IMG/VR virus record: IMGVR_UViG_3300046167_000185
Span: 1-30,663 of that record
DNA from: a virus
DNA: 30,663 bases
Reading direction: 5' to 3' (one strand)
Of the stretch, positions 1 through 5,948 are shown piece after piece; the stretch's first letter is position 1; the number at the start of each line of letters is the position of its first letter. Below the pieces are notes generated by a model. It searched no databases and was not told the DNA's origin. It saw only the letters and a list, made by a program, of their open reading frames with translations. The position numbers were made by a program, and so were the translations under genes.

Positions 1-93
1 CTCGATCTCCTCGTCTAACGCCTTCTCCTGACGTGCTTCCAACGCCATCTCTCGAGCCTGTGGCTCTGGTTTCTTTGGTCTTAGTGCGCCCAT
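1..93 (-). CDS. N-terminal part of a small protein between terminase and portal (gene continues at 30663)
   Basis: The ATG at 93 opens 31 codons that run off the left edge (MGALRPKKPEPQ...LDEEIE). It is preceded by a GAGGTG ribosome site. The frame continues exactly into the right edge of the window, where 57 more codons lead to a stop at 30490. The joined protein would be 88 aa: a lysine, proline and acid-rich start, then an arginine-rich, Ala/Ser/Gly-rich tail. Small proteins of this make-up commonly sit between large terminase and portal in podoviruses; their function is unknown to me. The circular join is inferred from reading frame, not from overlapping sequence. Confidence 0.8.
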   Translation of the reverse strand, partial: MGALRPKKPEPQAREMALEARQEKALDEEIE

Positions 94-96
94 AAA

Positions 97-195
97 TCAC
101 CTCGTTAAGTGTTTGTACAATTGATACGGCGTGAGGATGAACGGGTTGCGTATCCCTATCGCCTGCTTGATATGCCCGACACATGTGTTGAGCAT
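97..195 (-). CDS. small hypothetical protein (32 aa)
   Basis: An ATG at 195 opens 32 codons (MLNTCVGHIKQAIG...) ending in TGA at 97-99, just before the ATG at 93. The stop region overlaps the GAGGTG ribosome site of the next gene, a usual sign of translational coupling. Its own ribosome site is weak (AGAAG). The middle contains RNPFILTPYQLY, which looks like a real folded segment rather than random frame. It fills an otherwise empty 118-nt gap in a very dense operon. I do not recognise a family; the ORF could be chance. Confidence 0.45.
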   Translation of the reverse strand: MLNTCVGHIKQAIGIRNPFILTPYQLYKHLTR

Positions 196-211
196 AAATA
201 AACTTCTATGA

Positions 212-433
212 TTATCGCGCACCTTGGCTTTGGCCACGATCACGTTTCCCTTCCGATGCGCTGAACTCATCCAACGTCATCAGATCCAGCCCCTCTGATG
301 TCTTGCCATACACAATCCACCGGCCTGCGTCAGCCTTCAACAAGTAACAATGTTGGTATAACGGATGCAATAGCGGTGACCACCAGTGGTGTCGTGCCGC
401 TGTGAACACAGCGTAAACGTTACCCGAAGACAT
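212..433 (-). CDS. conserved-looking phage hypothetical protein (73 aa)
   Basis: The start ATG at 433 lies 14 nt inside the end of the large terminase gene. The protein is rich in aromatic residues and histidine in its first half (HHWWSPLLHPLYQHCYLL) and ends in a charged Arg/Lys/Gly tail. The WW...HCYLL...WIVYGKT pattern suggests a small compact beta fold. It lies between large terminase and the small pre-portal gene in the late operon, so a role in DNA packaging or head assembly is plausible by position only. No function is claimed. Confidence 0.7.
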   Translation of the reverse strand: MSSGNVYAVFTAARHHWWSPLLHPLYQHCYLLKADAGRWIVYGKTSEGLDLMTLDEFSASEGKRDRGQSQGAR

Positions 434-1883
434 TGAACTGAACCTTCGCTGTTCGTGGTGCTCGGTGGATGTGCTGTGTGCTTATCGCCTGACGGCCCTC
501 ACCCTCGCCTTGTAGCGCGTACTCCAACGCCTCTACCGGGTGGCTGTACTCGTTCTTGTCCGGCTCATCAGTGTATTTGTCGCCCGACACTTGGATGCGA
601 CGGTAAGAGAAGCCGCCCTGCAAGCCCTTGCGTATCATCTTTGCCTTGGGACTGATCAGGAACCTAGGCTTGCCATCCATGCACAACTCTTTCATCGGCA
701 GTTCGAGCGCCGCTCTACGCAACGCGGGGTCATTCGTGAGGGTGGGAGTGCAGGGTATCCCAGCAGCACGCATGATCTTGAACGGTGTGTCAGCATTGGC
801 TTGGTTCTTGTTGTCACCGGACGGATCACCCCACCCACGGAACTTGAACTTCGGATAGTTGGCGTCGATGTATCGCTTCAGTGTTGGTGCGAAGTCCACC
901 GCCCCGCTGTCAGTCATGCAGAACTCATCGAAGCACACCCACCGACCGAGCGCATCACGCTGAACGAAGGCACACGCTGGTGTCCGCCCGAAGTCAAAGC
1001 CGAGCACAACGGGTGTATCGCTGTTCGGCTCGTAGCTATCGCCTGTGCAATGTATCGAGTCAGTGTACAGCGGATGCACTGGCTTGCCGCTTGAGACAAA
1101 GCCGTACTCGTTCGCCAAGTTAACCTTGATCCAATCATCTGTCTTACCCTGCAAGCCTCGACCATAGTAGTCCTCAGGCAGGTTGTGCAGGTTCTCCGCG
1201 CTCTCGTTCAGGTACCACCCGTCACCCTCTCGATACACACCACCCGGTTGCCGGTGAAACATCCAACCCTCTGGCCGGTCTTCTTCCGCCAGCTTGTAAT
1301 ACCAATGATCCTCGTCCGGTGCGTTGCTGTCACCGATCATGCCGTAGTGTGTAGGTCTCACACCCTCTTTCATTGAGGGATACCGGCCACATCGCAGGTC
1401 GAGCATGTCCACCACGCTCTTGCTGTGTTCCTTGGCTTCGTTCAGCCATGCCCAAGTTGTCTGAATGCCTCGTGCTTTCTTGACGTGATCAGGTCTGTCG
1501 AACGCGATGAAGATGACCTCGCTGCGTACCGTCGTTCCATCCTCCAACTTGAACTCAATCTTGTGGGTGGGCGGTTCCTTGTTGCCTTGCTTGAACTCAC
1601 CCAAGTCTCCATGCACCTCCAACCAATCCTTGATGGTGGTCGAGAACAACTCGCTATAGGTGTTCCGCGCAGCAATGATCCTACTTAACCTCACCCCGTG
1701 GTTTGGGTGCGCCTTCTGCGTCACCGGTGCCTGCTCGCACATCAACTCAAGAAACTTGAGGATGACTTGGACGGTCTTACCAGAACCCAACGGCCCCATG
1801 ATGAATGAGTTGCGTGACCGACAATCGGCAAACTCCTCCAGCACTCTCCCCTGCGGCTTCATGACGTACTCAATCGTCGCCAT
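420..1883 (-). CDS. terL: terminase large subunit (DNA packaging ATPase/nuclease)
   Basis: 487 aa from the ATG at 1883. A TTG at 1907 is in frame, but the ATG has a GAGAAAG ribosome site and gives a 14-nt overlap with the small subunit. The N-terminal half is an ATPase: Walker A GPLGSGKT at residues 30-37 and a Walker B-like WAWLNEAKE around 145-152, with Glu149 as the probable catalytic carboxylate. The C-terminal half looks like an RNase H-fold nuclease: GFDFGRT with Asp297, WGDPSGD with Asp353, and a late EYSHPVEALEYAL segment where a final metal ligand would lie. The protein cuts concatemeric DNA and drives it into the prohead through the portal. Length is normal for phage large terminases. 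The Walker A sequence has PLGSGKT rather than the commoner RGSGKS. Confidence 0.95.
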   Translation of the reverse strand: MATIEYVMKPQGRVLEEFADCRSRNSFIMGPLGSGKTVQVILKFLELMCEQAPVTQKAHPNHGVRLSRIIAARNTYSELFSTTIKDWLEVHGDLGEFKQGNKEPPTHKIEFKLEDGTTVRSEVIFIAFDRPDHVKKARGIQTTWAWLNEAKEHSKSVVDMLDLRCGRYPSMKEGVRPTHYGMIGDSNAPDEDHWYYKLAEEDRPEGWMFHRQPGGVYREGDGWYLNESAENLHNLPEDYYGRGLQGKTDDWIKVNLANEYGFVSSGKPVHPLYTDSIHCTGDSYEPNSDTPVVLGFDFGRTPACAFVQRDALGRWVCFDEFCMTDSGAVDFAPTLKRYIDANYPKFKFRGWGDPSGDNKNQANADTPFKIMRAAGIPCTPTLTNDPALRRAALELPMKELCMDGKPRFLISPKAKMIRKGLQGGFSYRRIQVSGDKYTDEPDKNEYSHPVEALEYALQGEGEGRQAISTQHIHRAPRTAKVQFNVFG

Positions 1884-2160
1884 CGAATCGCTTTCTCTGC
1901 ACTGCAATTACCAAGTCACCACCACCCTCACCCGTTACTTCAGTAGACTTTAGATCAGGAATAAACTTGGCCATCATCTTCAATGACAATGTAGCTGCGC
2001 TGTTCATGCGCTGTACTTCAACGGCGCTAAATTCCTGCCCCGGATCAAGCAAATTCCTAATAACATCATGCACATGCGCTTCGTACCCACTAGCCTCAAT
2101 CTTCTTACGCATCTCGTCTTGACGCAGTGCTCTGTTCAGTTGCGCTCTAGTCTTCGCCAA
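1870..2160 (-). CDS. terS: probable terminase small subunit
   Basis: 96 aa, directly upstream of large terminase with a 14-nt overlap, the standard position for the small subunit. It is mostly helical by composition, with a basic N-terminus (MAKTRAQLNRALRQDEMRKK) followed by helices suited to oligomerisation and a glycine-rich, charged C-terminal tail (GEGGGDLVIAVQRKRFDGDD). Small terminases bind the packaging start site and recruit the motor. Sequence identity in this family is always low, so the call rests mainly on position, size and helical make-up. Confidence 0.75.
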   Translation of the reverse strand: MAKTRAQLNRALRQDEMRKKIEASGYEAHVHDVIRNLLDPGQEFSAVEVQRMNSAATLSLKMMAKFIPDLKSTEVTGEGGGDLVIAVQRKRFDGDD

Positions 2161-2326
2161 GATTCCTCCTAAAGATCCTATCCCAGTTGTCTGCGAAATC
2201 AGATGGAGAGGTTTTGCCGCCCAGCCGGTTACGCGACCTTGGCCGATCCCCCTTTCCGCCGTGATCCCAATTCGGGAAGTGTTTTTCTTGATCCTTCTTG
2301 GGGATCTTGTGTCGATGGTCTGCCAT
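2147..2326 (-). CDS. small hydrophilic protein, first gene of the late operon (59 aa)
   Basis: The ATG at 2326 gives 59 aa starting MADHRHKIPKKDQEKHFP. The open frame extends further upstream to 2458, but that part runs through the intergenic promoter region and has no good start. The protein is very polar, with Lys/Arg/Asp/Gly patches (WDHGGKGDRPRSRNR) and a FADNWDRIF segment near the end. It overlaps small terminase by 14 nt. I recall short phage proteins with this DHGGKGD...NWDRIF outline near packaging or replication genes, but know no function. No strong ribosome site is visible in front of the ATG. Confidence 0.65.
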   Translation of the reverse strand: MADHRHKIPKKDQEKHFPNWDHGGKGDRPRSRNRLGGKTSPSDFADNWDRIFRRNLGED

Positions 2327-2366
2327 GTATCGCCAAATACCAGATTGATTAACGGATAGCAATGGA

Positions 2367-2372
2367 ATTATA
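2367..2372 (-). promoter_or_regulatory. possible -10 box for the leftward late operon
   Basis: On the minus strand a perfect TATAAT lies 41 nt before the ATG at 2326, in the divergent gap between the late operon and the 2440 operon. No good -35 box lies at 16-18 nt, so if it is used it may need an activator. It is the only consensus -10 box noticed ahead of the terminase genes. Confidence 0.4.
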
Positions 2373-2384
2373 CCTTGTTTTTTG

Positions 2385-2413
2385 TTGACACTGGTAAAAA
2401 TATAGTTTTTACT
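2385..2413 (+). promoter_or_regulatory. sigma70-type promoter for the 2440-3085 operon
   Basis: TTGACA at 2385-2390, a 17-nt spacer, then TTTACT at 2408-2413. The region from the -10 box to the start codon (TTTA..., then GCTTCAACAAC, a GGAG or GAGG ribosome site, and ATG) closely matches the region before the gene at 5976, which has its own TTGATA-17-TTTAAT. That internal repeat supports both calls. Between -10 and ATG there are only 26 nt, so the mRNA leader is short. Confidence 0.7.
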
Positions 2414-2439
2414 GGCTTCAACAACAACGGAGAACGGAT

Positions 2440-2667
2440 ATGGAACTGAACAACGCAATTGCAGAAATGGACTTGAGCAACCTCACCGACGAGCAGGTTA
2501 AAGTCATGATCCAACTGGCATGGTTTGCTGAGGATGGTTTTGATCAGGCAGCAGCAGTAGCAATTGGTCACGAACATCGCAAAGTACGCACCGCACTCGC
2601 TGGTCAGTGCATGGTGCTTCGCAACCGGCTAGGCCAAGAAAAACGAAACCGAGAGGAGGCCGCGTAA
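2440..2667 (+). CDS. hypothetical protein, first gene of the short rightward operon (75 aa)
   Basis: ATG at 2440 with a GGAG ribosome site 8 nt before it. The protein is helical and acidic in the first half (LSNLTDEQVKVMIQLAWFAEDGF) and basic at the end (RNRLGQEKRNREEAA). It has no membrane segment and no motif I can name. It is the first product of a promoter that resembles the main early promoter, so it is probably made early in infection. A regulatory or host-interacting role is possible but only guessed from position. Confidence 0.7.
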   Translation: MELNNAIAEMDLSNLTDEQVKVMIQLAWFAEDGFDQAAAVAIGHEHRKVRTALAGQCMVLRNRLGQEKRNREEAA

Positions 2668-2685
2668 GCGGCCCGGGGAGGAAGT

Positions 2686-2886
2686 ATGAAAGTACGAATA
2701 GACTTCACGATTGACGTTGACCCCAAGGTCATCCGCGCTTATATGGATGACATCGAAACCGACGAGACCATGAAAGAGTTTCTGGTGACGTGGTGCTCCG
2801 CCGCTGGCGCTGGGACGCTCGACGATAGTTTGCATAATGCCTTAAACGAATGGCACACCACAGGCATCGTGCGGCAAGACATATAG
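2686..2886 (+). CDS. hypothetical protein (66 aa)
   Basis: ATG at 2686, preceded by a strong GGGAGGA ribosome site, 18 nt after the previous stop. It begins MKVRIDFTIDVDPKVIRAYM, a beta strand then helix, and continues with an acidic helix (DDIETDETMKEFL) and a polar C-terminal half. Small phage proteins that start with this K-V-R-I-D-F-T-I-D-V-D outline are familiar to me, but I know no function. It is co-transcribed with the 2440 gene and the lipoprotein that follows. Confidence 0.7.
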   Translation: MKVRIDFTIDVDPKVIRAYMDDIETDETMKEFLVTWCSAAGAGTLDDSLHNALNEWHTTGIVRQDI

Positions 2887-2926
2887 GGGATCACATGAGT
2901 CATGTTGAATCAGTCAAGGAGAAAAA

Positions 2927-3085
2927 ATGAAACTACGATACCCCCTCGCCCTACTGCTGGTTGTTCTGATCTCTTGCGTCTCTGAGCAGGACTATCAGGA
3001 CGCGCTGCACGAAGAGGCAATCTACATTCAATCGGTCTGCGATGGTGTCCACGGGGACTACCTTAATCTGCGGCCTGCTTGCTGA
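2927..3085 (+). CDS. small predicted lipoprotein (52 aa)
   Basis: ATG at 2927 with an AAGGAG ribosome site. The start MKLRYPLALLLVVLISC is a typical lipoprotein signal: basic n-region, hydrophobic core and lipobox LISC, with Cys17 as the predicted lipidated residue. The mature part is only 36 aa, ends in Cys, and contains IYIQSVCDGVHGDYLNL. This Y..(S)VC.G....Y outline recalls short phage proteins of unknown function. It would sit at the inner or outer membrane. Superinfection exclusion is one known role for tiny phage lipoproteins, and an outer-membrane spanin is another, though it is far from the lysis genes and not proline-rich. Its 3' end overlaps the convergent gene ending at 3063 by 23 nt. 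Confidence 0.75.
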   Translation: MKLRYPLALLLVVLISCVSEQDYQDALHEEAIYIQSVCDGVHGDYLNLRPAC

Positions 3086-3221
3086 CCAGCCACACATTCT
3101 CTTTGTCCTGATCCTCCGGCTTCTCTGCCGGTGGGTTGGGATCGTCGATGTCCACCAGCTCAGTAATTATGACAGTCACTTGGGAATTATCGCTCAGATT
3201 CTCGATTGTGACGTTAGGCAT
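3063..3221 (-). CDS. small acidic hypothetical protein (52 aa)
   Basis: ATG at 3221 with a GAGGAG ribosome site 8 nt before it, overlapping the previous gene by 8 nt. The sequence begins MPNVTIENLSDNSQVTVIITEL, giving two probable beta strands, then a proline- and acid-rich linker (DIDDPNPPAEKPEDQDK) and ends WLVSKQAAD. It is the last gene of the leftward operon and converges head-on with the lipoprotein gene. Function unknown. The bases before its ATG (AGCGATTCGATG) are identical to those before the large terminase ATG. Confidence 0.7.
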   Translation of the reverse strand: MPNVTIENLSDNSQVTVIITELVDIDDPNPPAEKPEDQDKENVWLVSKQAAD

Positions 3222-3402
3222 CGAATCGCTCCTCTATGAATCTTTCCCTCGCTGTCAATGTGGCAAGGTCATTACAGGCTTCTTCCAACAGCTTGATGTC
3301 TTTGGTTCTAGCGTATTCCGTGAGCAACTGAACCACCCTCCCGCTCAGGAAGTTGAGTTGATTGGCTACGATGTAGGCCGATGGTTCTATCTCCTTCATC
3401 AT
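3214..3402 (-). CDS. hypothetical protein (62 aa)
   Basis: Start taken at 3402, where ATG overlaps the TGA of the phosphoesterase gene (ATGA). A further ATG follows directly at 3399, and the frame is open back to 3435. The protein is helical and amphipathic (AYIVANQLNFLSGRVVQLLTEYA, then KDIKLLEEACNDLATLTARERF). This suggests a helical hairpin. No family is recognised. It is translationally coupled to the metallophosphoesterase upstream and the 52-aa protein downstream. Confidence 0.7.
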   Translation of the reverse strand: MMKEIEPSAYIVANQLNFLSGRVVQLLTEYARTKDIKLLEEACNDLATLTARERFIEERFDA

Positions 3403-4379
3403 TCGTAGTCTACCCTGTGGATCTCCCCGCGCCACTCGTATTCACCGGCCTCGTGCTGGGAGTGAATTCGCACGAACTCAGGCTGTAACAACCAATTCTT
3501 TTTTATCGACAACAGCGCAAACCCGCTGCTCCAGTTGAGCGGAGCATCTTGAGTGTAATCGAACGACGGCTGGCTAGGCTCTGCCATCGTGCCCAACTGT
3601 ATGCCCAGTCTAGTGCCGGTGTAATCAGTGAACGCCTTAGCTTCTTGGTGATGGGTATGGCCGGTGACCGTGTGCGTGCCCGACATCAAAGTCGTTCTGT
3701 GTCCGCCGGTAATGCCCGCGCCGATTGGCTTGTGACGTATCATGATTGGCCGCTCCGCACCCTCAATCCATAGACTGATTGAGAATATCCACGCGGGGAA
3801 CTGCTCGCGTAGCGTGAATCCCGGCACCCCTTTGTACTGTGGCAAAGCGTCAGCCAGCTTCATGTCGAACCGAGAGTCGTGGTTACCCATCACCCAGTAG
3901 CGTTTTGAACTAGGCGAAGCCTTCTCGATCTCTTCCAGCCGTTGGTGGACAGCATTCAGTTCCTGCTCGACTGTCGGCCTCTCCTCCCACCCTAGTGGAG
4001 CGTGGCGACTAATGCTTGCGCCGTCCAGCAGGTCGCCATTCAGGACGATCACGTCAGGCTGTAGCTGTTTTGCCAACTCAACGAAGGCTAAGTGTGCGGT
4101 GGTGACTGTGTTGATTTCATAGTGCGCGTCTGATCCAACGAGGATCGTCATATCCTTCTCGACCTTCAAGGTCTGACGCACTGACGGGCGTGGTGTTTTG
4201 TCCCTCGACAGATGAGCGGGGACTGAGATGCTCCGGCCAAGCGCCTCTTCTGCCCTGCGCCGTCGATGGAATACGTTCCTGATACCTACATCATACCGGC
4301 TCGCCATGCCTTGAGCGCCGATTGATGAGAACTCGGTCGCAAACACTTCATTATCTTGCGGGAGCTTATTTTTGGCCAT
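3399..4379 (-). CDS. calcineurin-like metallophosphoesterase
   Basis: 326 aa from ATG 4379 (GGGGG-type ribosome site, 14-nt overlap with the gene before it). The canonical five-motif set of the two-metal phosphoesterase family is present in order: SDAH at 83-86, GDLLD at 115-119, GNHD at 165-168, a His in RHKP at 216, and GHTHH at 240-244. These residues hold the two metal ions that hydrolyse phosphoesters. The first 75 residues are a basic helical region (FHRRRRAEEALG) that may bind nucleic acid. The family covers nucleases, nucleotide phosphatases and phosphodiesterases; substrate cannot be told here. Lying just after NinG, it may act in recombination or host DNA/RNA processing (inference). 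Confidence 0.88.
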   Translation of the reverse strand: MAKNKLPQDNEVFATEFSSIGAQGMASRYDVGIRNVFHRRRRAEEALGRSISVPAHLSRDKTPRPSVRQTLKVEKDMTILVGSDAHYEINTVTTAHLAFVELAKQLQPDVIVLNGDLLDGASISRHAPLGWEERPTVEQELNAVHQRLEEIEKASPSSKRYWVMGNHDSRFDMKLADALPQYKGVPGFTLREQFPAWIFSISLWIEGAERPIMIRHKPIGAGITGGHRTTLMSGTHTVTGHTHHQEAKAFTDYTGTRLGIQLGTMAEPSQPSFDYTQDAPLNWSSGFALLSIKKNWLLQPEFVRIHSQHEAGEYEWRGEIHRVDYE

Positions 4380-4548
4380 CGAGTAATCCCCCACGCCTCG
4401 CGTAGTTGTTGGAGACGTGTGCAAAAACCTGCCGTTTTAATCCGTCGTCTCTCTCTCGCTTCGGCTCCGCATCCCACACCTCTTTCATCGCAGCGTCCAT
4501 TGCCTTGACCATGTCAGCAGCCACAGACCTTGGCGACCTCACCCGCAC
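4366..4548 (-). CDS. small hypothetical protein (60 aa), GTG start
   Basis: The start codon at 4548 is GTG and overlaps the NinG stop by 10 nt; the end overlaps the phosphoesterase start by 14 nt. It is a small charged helical protein (AADMVKAMDAAMKEVWDAEPKRERDDGLK) with an Arg/Gly-rich end (NNYARRGGLLDG). Nothing in it identifies a function. The tight overlaps on both sides and lack of another frame with better sense support it as a real gene. Confidence 0.6.
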   Translation of the reverse strand: MRVRSPRSVAADMVKAMDAAMKEVWDAEPKRERDDGLKRQVFAHVSNNYARRGGLLDGQK

Positions 4549-4961
4549 ACCCTGCGCTCATGCGCTTTAATCTGTTCTTCCCAGTCTGAAATCATCTCGC
4601 GGTAGTCCGAAACATAAAACTTTACCGAGTCTTTCTTCGTTGCCAGCATGTGCTCGACTGCGTCTTTGCCATACCAATCAATCATCCAGATCGTGTATTG
4701 CGCCTCTGCGCTCCCGTGCTTCATGCCGAACCCGTTACAGCCCCGGCACTGAGGATGCACATTCTGTTCCTCCAGCGCCCACCTCGATGACGAACCCTTG
4801 GGGATAAAGTGGCCGCCGTCTAGCTCTTTATAGTGTTGGATCTTGCCACACGACACGCAAGCCGCGAACCCTGAGTCATCGGCTGCACTGATTCTTGCAA
4901 GTTTTTGCAGGGTCTTCAATGCCTTGGCGCGGAGTGTTGCACTGGTTTGTTTCTTCGGCAT
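4539..4961 (-). CDS. ninG: NinG/Rap-type recombination endonuclease
   Basis: 140 aa from the ATG at 4961, which overlaps the previous stop as TAATG; the frame is open back to 5093 but that part overlaps the upstream gene. The N-terminus is basic (PKKQTSATLRAKALKTLQKLAR). A zinc-binding pair CVSCGK (Cys35, Cys38) and CRGCNG (Cys72, Cys75) flank DGGHFIPKGSSS, with His51 the likely catalytic residue. This is the HNH-like arrangement of lambda NinG (Rap), a structure-specific nuclease that aids recombination. It fits with the Rad52-type annealing protein in the other early operon. Length is slightly short compared with lambda NinG (about 200 aa). Confidence 0.85.
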   Translation of the reverse strand: MPKKQTSATLRAKALKTLQKLARISAADDSGFAACVSCGKIQHYKELDGGHFIPKGSSSRWALEEQNVHPQCRGCNGFGMKHGSAEAQYTIWMIDWYGKDAVEHMLATKKDSVKFYVSDYREMISDWEEQIKAHERRVCG

Positions 4962-5284
4962 TACACAATCCGGCGCTGGTTGGCTTGCTTTGTCTGCTCC
5001 GCTCGGAACTGTAGATCCAGCGCAGCCATCTGCTTCTTTGCCATCTCTACTCGGAGGTTTGATTCTGCAACTGCTTTGAAGTGTGCTGACCATTCGGGTG
5101 TGGCTTGGACTTCGACCTGTGCCTTAGCATGGCTACACCCCGCGTCCATGTGTGTCTTCGTTGATAAAGCCGTGTAAGACTTAAACGCTGTTTCATTGTC
5201 TATCGCTATTTGTGACCATTCCTCCCACTCCCCTAGCCTTTCACTGAGGCGATTGAGAATGCGATCTATCTTGTTTTCTTCCAT
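4961..5284 (-). CDS. hypothetical protein upstream of ninG (107 aa)
   Basis: ATG at 5284 with a GGGAG/GAGGG ribosome site. It is a fully helical, highly charged protein with probable coiled coil: ENKIDRILNRLSERLGEWEEW at the start, and NLRVEMAKKQMAALDLQFRAEQ near the end. The central AQVEVQATPEWSAHFKA segment looks conserved in phage proteins I recall beside single-strand DNA or recombination genes. Possible scaffold or DNA-binding partner of NinG; no firm function. First gene of the leftward operon. Confidence 0.7.
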   Translation of the reverse strand: MEENKIDRILNRLSERLGEWEEWSQIAIDNETAFKSYTALSTKTHMDAGCSHAKAQVEVQATPEWSAHFKAVAESNLRVEMAKKQMAALDLQFRAEQTKQANQRRIV

Positions 5285-5330
5285 TCCCTCACTCCCTTTT
5301 CTTTAGACATGCCGTGACATTTAGTGGGGT

Positions 5331-5356
5331 TTGGTGACCCACCAACAAAATTTATA
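5331..5356 (-). promoter_or_regulatory. possible -10 box and palindromic operator before the leftward operon
   Basis: On the minus strand TATAAA (5351-5356) is a good -10 box; the -35 hexamer at 17 nt is weak. Six bases further downstream is the perfect inverted repeat TTGGTG-ACC-CACCAA (5331-5345), which would overlap the transcription start. This is a typical place for a repressor site. The first start codon it would serve is at 5284. Confidence 0.45.
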
Positions 5357-5420
5357 TCGACAGACTGTATTTCCACTCGATCATTTCCCTGTATATGGAG
5401 GCTGACCCAGACCCGACCCA

Positions 5421-5451
5421 CTCCCCTGTCTATCTAAAAATAGAGGGGGAG
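5421..5451. other. strong hairpin in the intergenic gap
   Basis: Bases 5421-5433 pair with 5440-5451: five A/T-rich pairs next to a 6-nt loop, one bulged G, a T-G wobble and then six mostly G-C pairs. On the plus strand it is followed by GGTTTTG, a poor T tract, so it is only weakly terminator-like. No plus-strand gene ends here. It may be an RNA or protein-binding structure. Confidence 0.45.
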
Positions 5452-5590
5452 GTTTTGTCACCGTTTACGAGTGTTCCGTTTGGCGCTCCCACTAAAGCGC
5501 CCAGCTTTCTGTCAAATTGTCTTTGTTGGTCGTTTCGCTCAACGGGTCAACCACCCGCACGCTTTCGCGCCTCTGCCACCGAAGTGGAGC

Positions 5591-5610
5591 AAAAAAAAAG
5601 GGCCGACCCT
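5591..5610 (-). terminator. weak intrinsic terminator-like site after the YdaS-like gene
   Basis: In the minus-strand direction AGGG-TCGG-CCCT forms a 4-bp stem with a tetraloop, directly followed by a run of nine T. It lies 44 nt beyond the stop of the YdaS-like gene and would separate that transcript from the 5284 operon. The stem is short, so termination may be partial. Confidence 0.45.
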
Positions 5611-5653
5611 CTCACAACAGGGGAGGAGGAGAGGAAGAGGGCCGACCACAAAC

Positions 5654-5866
5654 TTAAACCGTCCAGCCTTCTAAAAAGATGTCCGGTCGCAAATCGTAAG
5701 GTTGCACTTCGCCATCAGACACTTGGCACAATTTAACCACGTGTATAGATGGTACCCCACTACGCCGCCAATGTTGAATCTGCTGTGGATATGTGTGCAT
5801 GGCCCGAGCCAACGCGCTCACACCGCCAGCCTTCACTCTTAACCTTTCAAATACTTCTGGATTCAT
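5654..5866 (-). CDS. Cro/YdaS-like DNA-binding regulator (70 aa)
   Basis: ATG at 5866 with an AGGAG ribosome site. The sequence reads as a compact helix-turn-helix: GGVSALARAMHTYPQQIQHWRRSGVPS at about residues 13-40, then a C-terminal YDLRPDIFLEGW. The last motif is characteristic of the YdaS/Cro-type family (YdaS_antitoxin), in which similar DLRPDIF endings occur. It should repress one or both promoters in the gap to its right (5879-5948). It stands alone, read away from the early operon, in the place where a lambda-type phage has its CI repressor. No second repressor, antitoxin partner or integrase is visible. Confidence 0.85.
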   Translation of the reverse strand: MNPEVFERLRVKAGGVSALARAMHTYPQQIQHWRRSGVPSIHVVKLCQVSDGEVQPYDLRPDIFLEGWTV

Positions 5867-5878
5867 TTCATTCTCCTG

Positions 5879-5948
5879 TTGACTGCCAACAGTACACTGA
5901 AAATAATTCGATTAAAAGCTTGATATGCTTAAAAGGTTCACGTTTAAT
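5879..5948 (+). promoter_or_regulatory. tandem early promoters
   Basis: Promoter 1: TTGACT (5879-5884), 17-nt spacer, AATAAT (5902-5907). Promoter 2: TTGATA (5920-5925), 17-nt spacer, TTTAAT (5943-5948). Both fit the sigma70 pattern. Promoter 2 and its leader match the promoter and leader at 2385-2440. Promoter 2 lies over the in-frame ATG at 5925, which argues for the downstream start at 5976. The segment AAGC-TTGATAT-GCTT (5917-5931) is a short imperfect dyad and may be part of an operator for the divergent YdaS-like protein. Confidence 0.7.

Larger units (their letters stand above)
5285..5653. other. 369-nt gap without a supported gene
   Basis: This gap lies between the 107-aa gene and the YdaS-like gene. 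It holds a possible promoter and operator for the leftward operon (5331-5356), a strong hairpin (5421-5451), a terminator-like A/T run (5591-5610), and two copies of the 10-mer AGGGCCGACC (5599-5608 and 5638-5647). A purine-rich tract (GGGGAGGAGGAGAGGAAGA) lies between the two copies. A plus-strand open frame from 5395 crosses it but has no ribosome site and overlaps the YdaS gene in antisense, so it is not called. Confidence 0.6.

Noticed and set aside
540-1094. 184-codon plus-strand frame opposite large terminase
   Set aside because: Shadow frame of a well-supported terminase gene; no ribosome site and no protein-like pattern.
2147-2458. Longer 103-codon form of the first late gene
   Set aside because: The upstream 44 codons cross the divergent promoter region and are not protein-like; ATG at 2326 is preferred.
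5395-5736. Plus-strand 113-codon open frame in the intergenic gap
   Set aside because: No ribosome site, low-complexity basic product, and it overlaps the YdaS-like gene in antisense.
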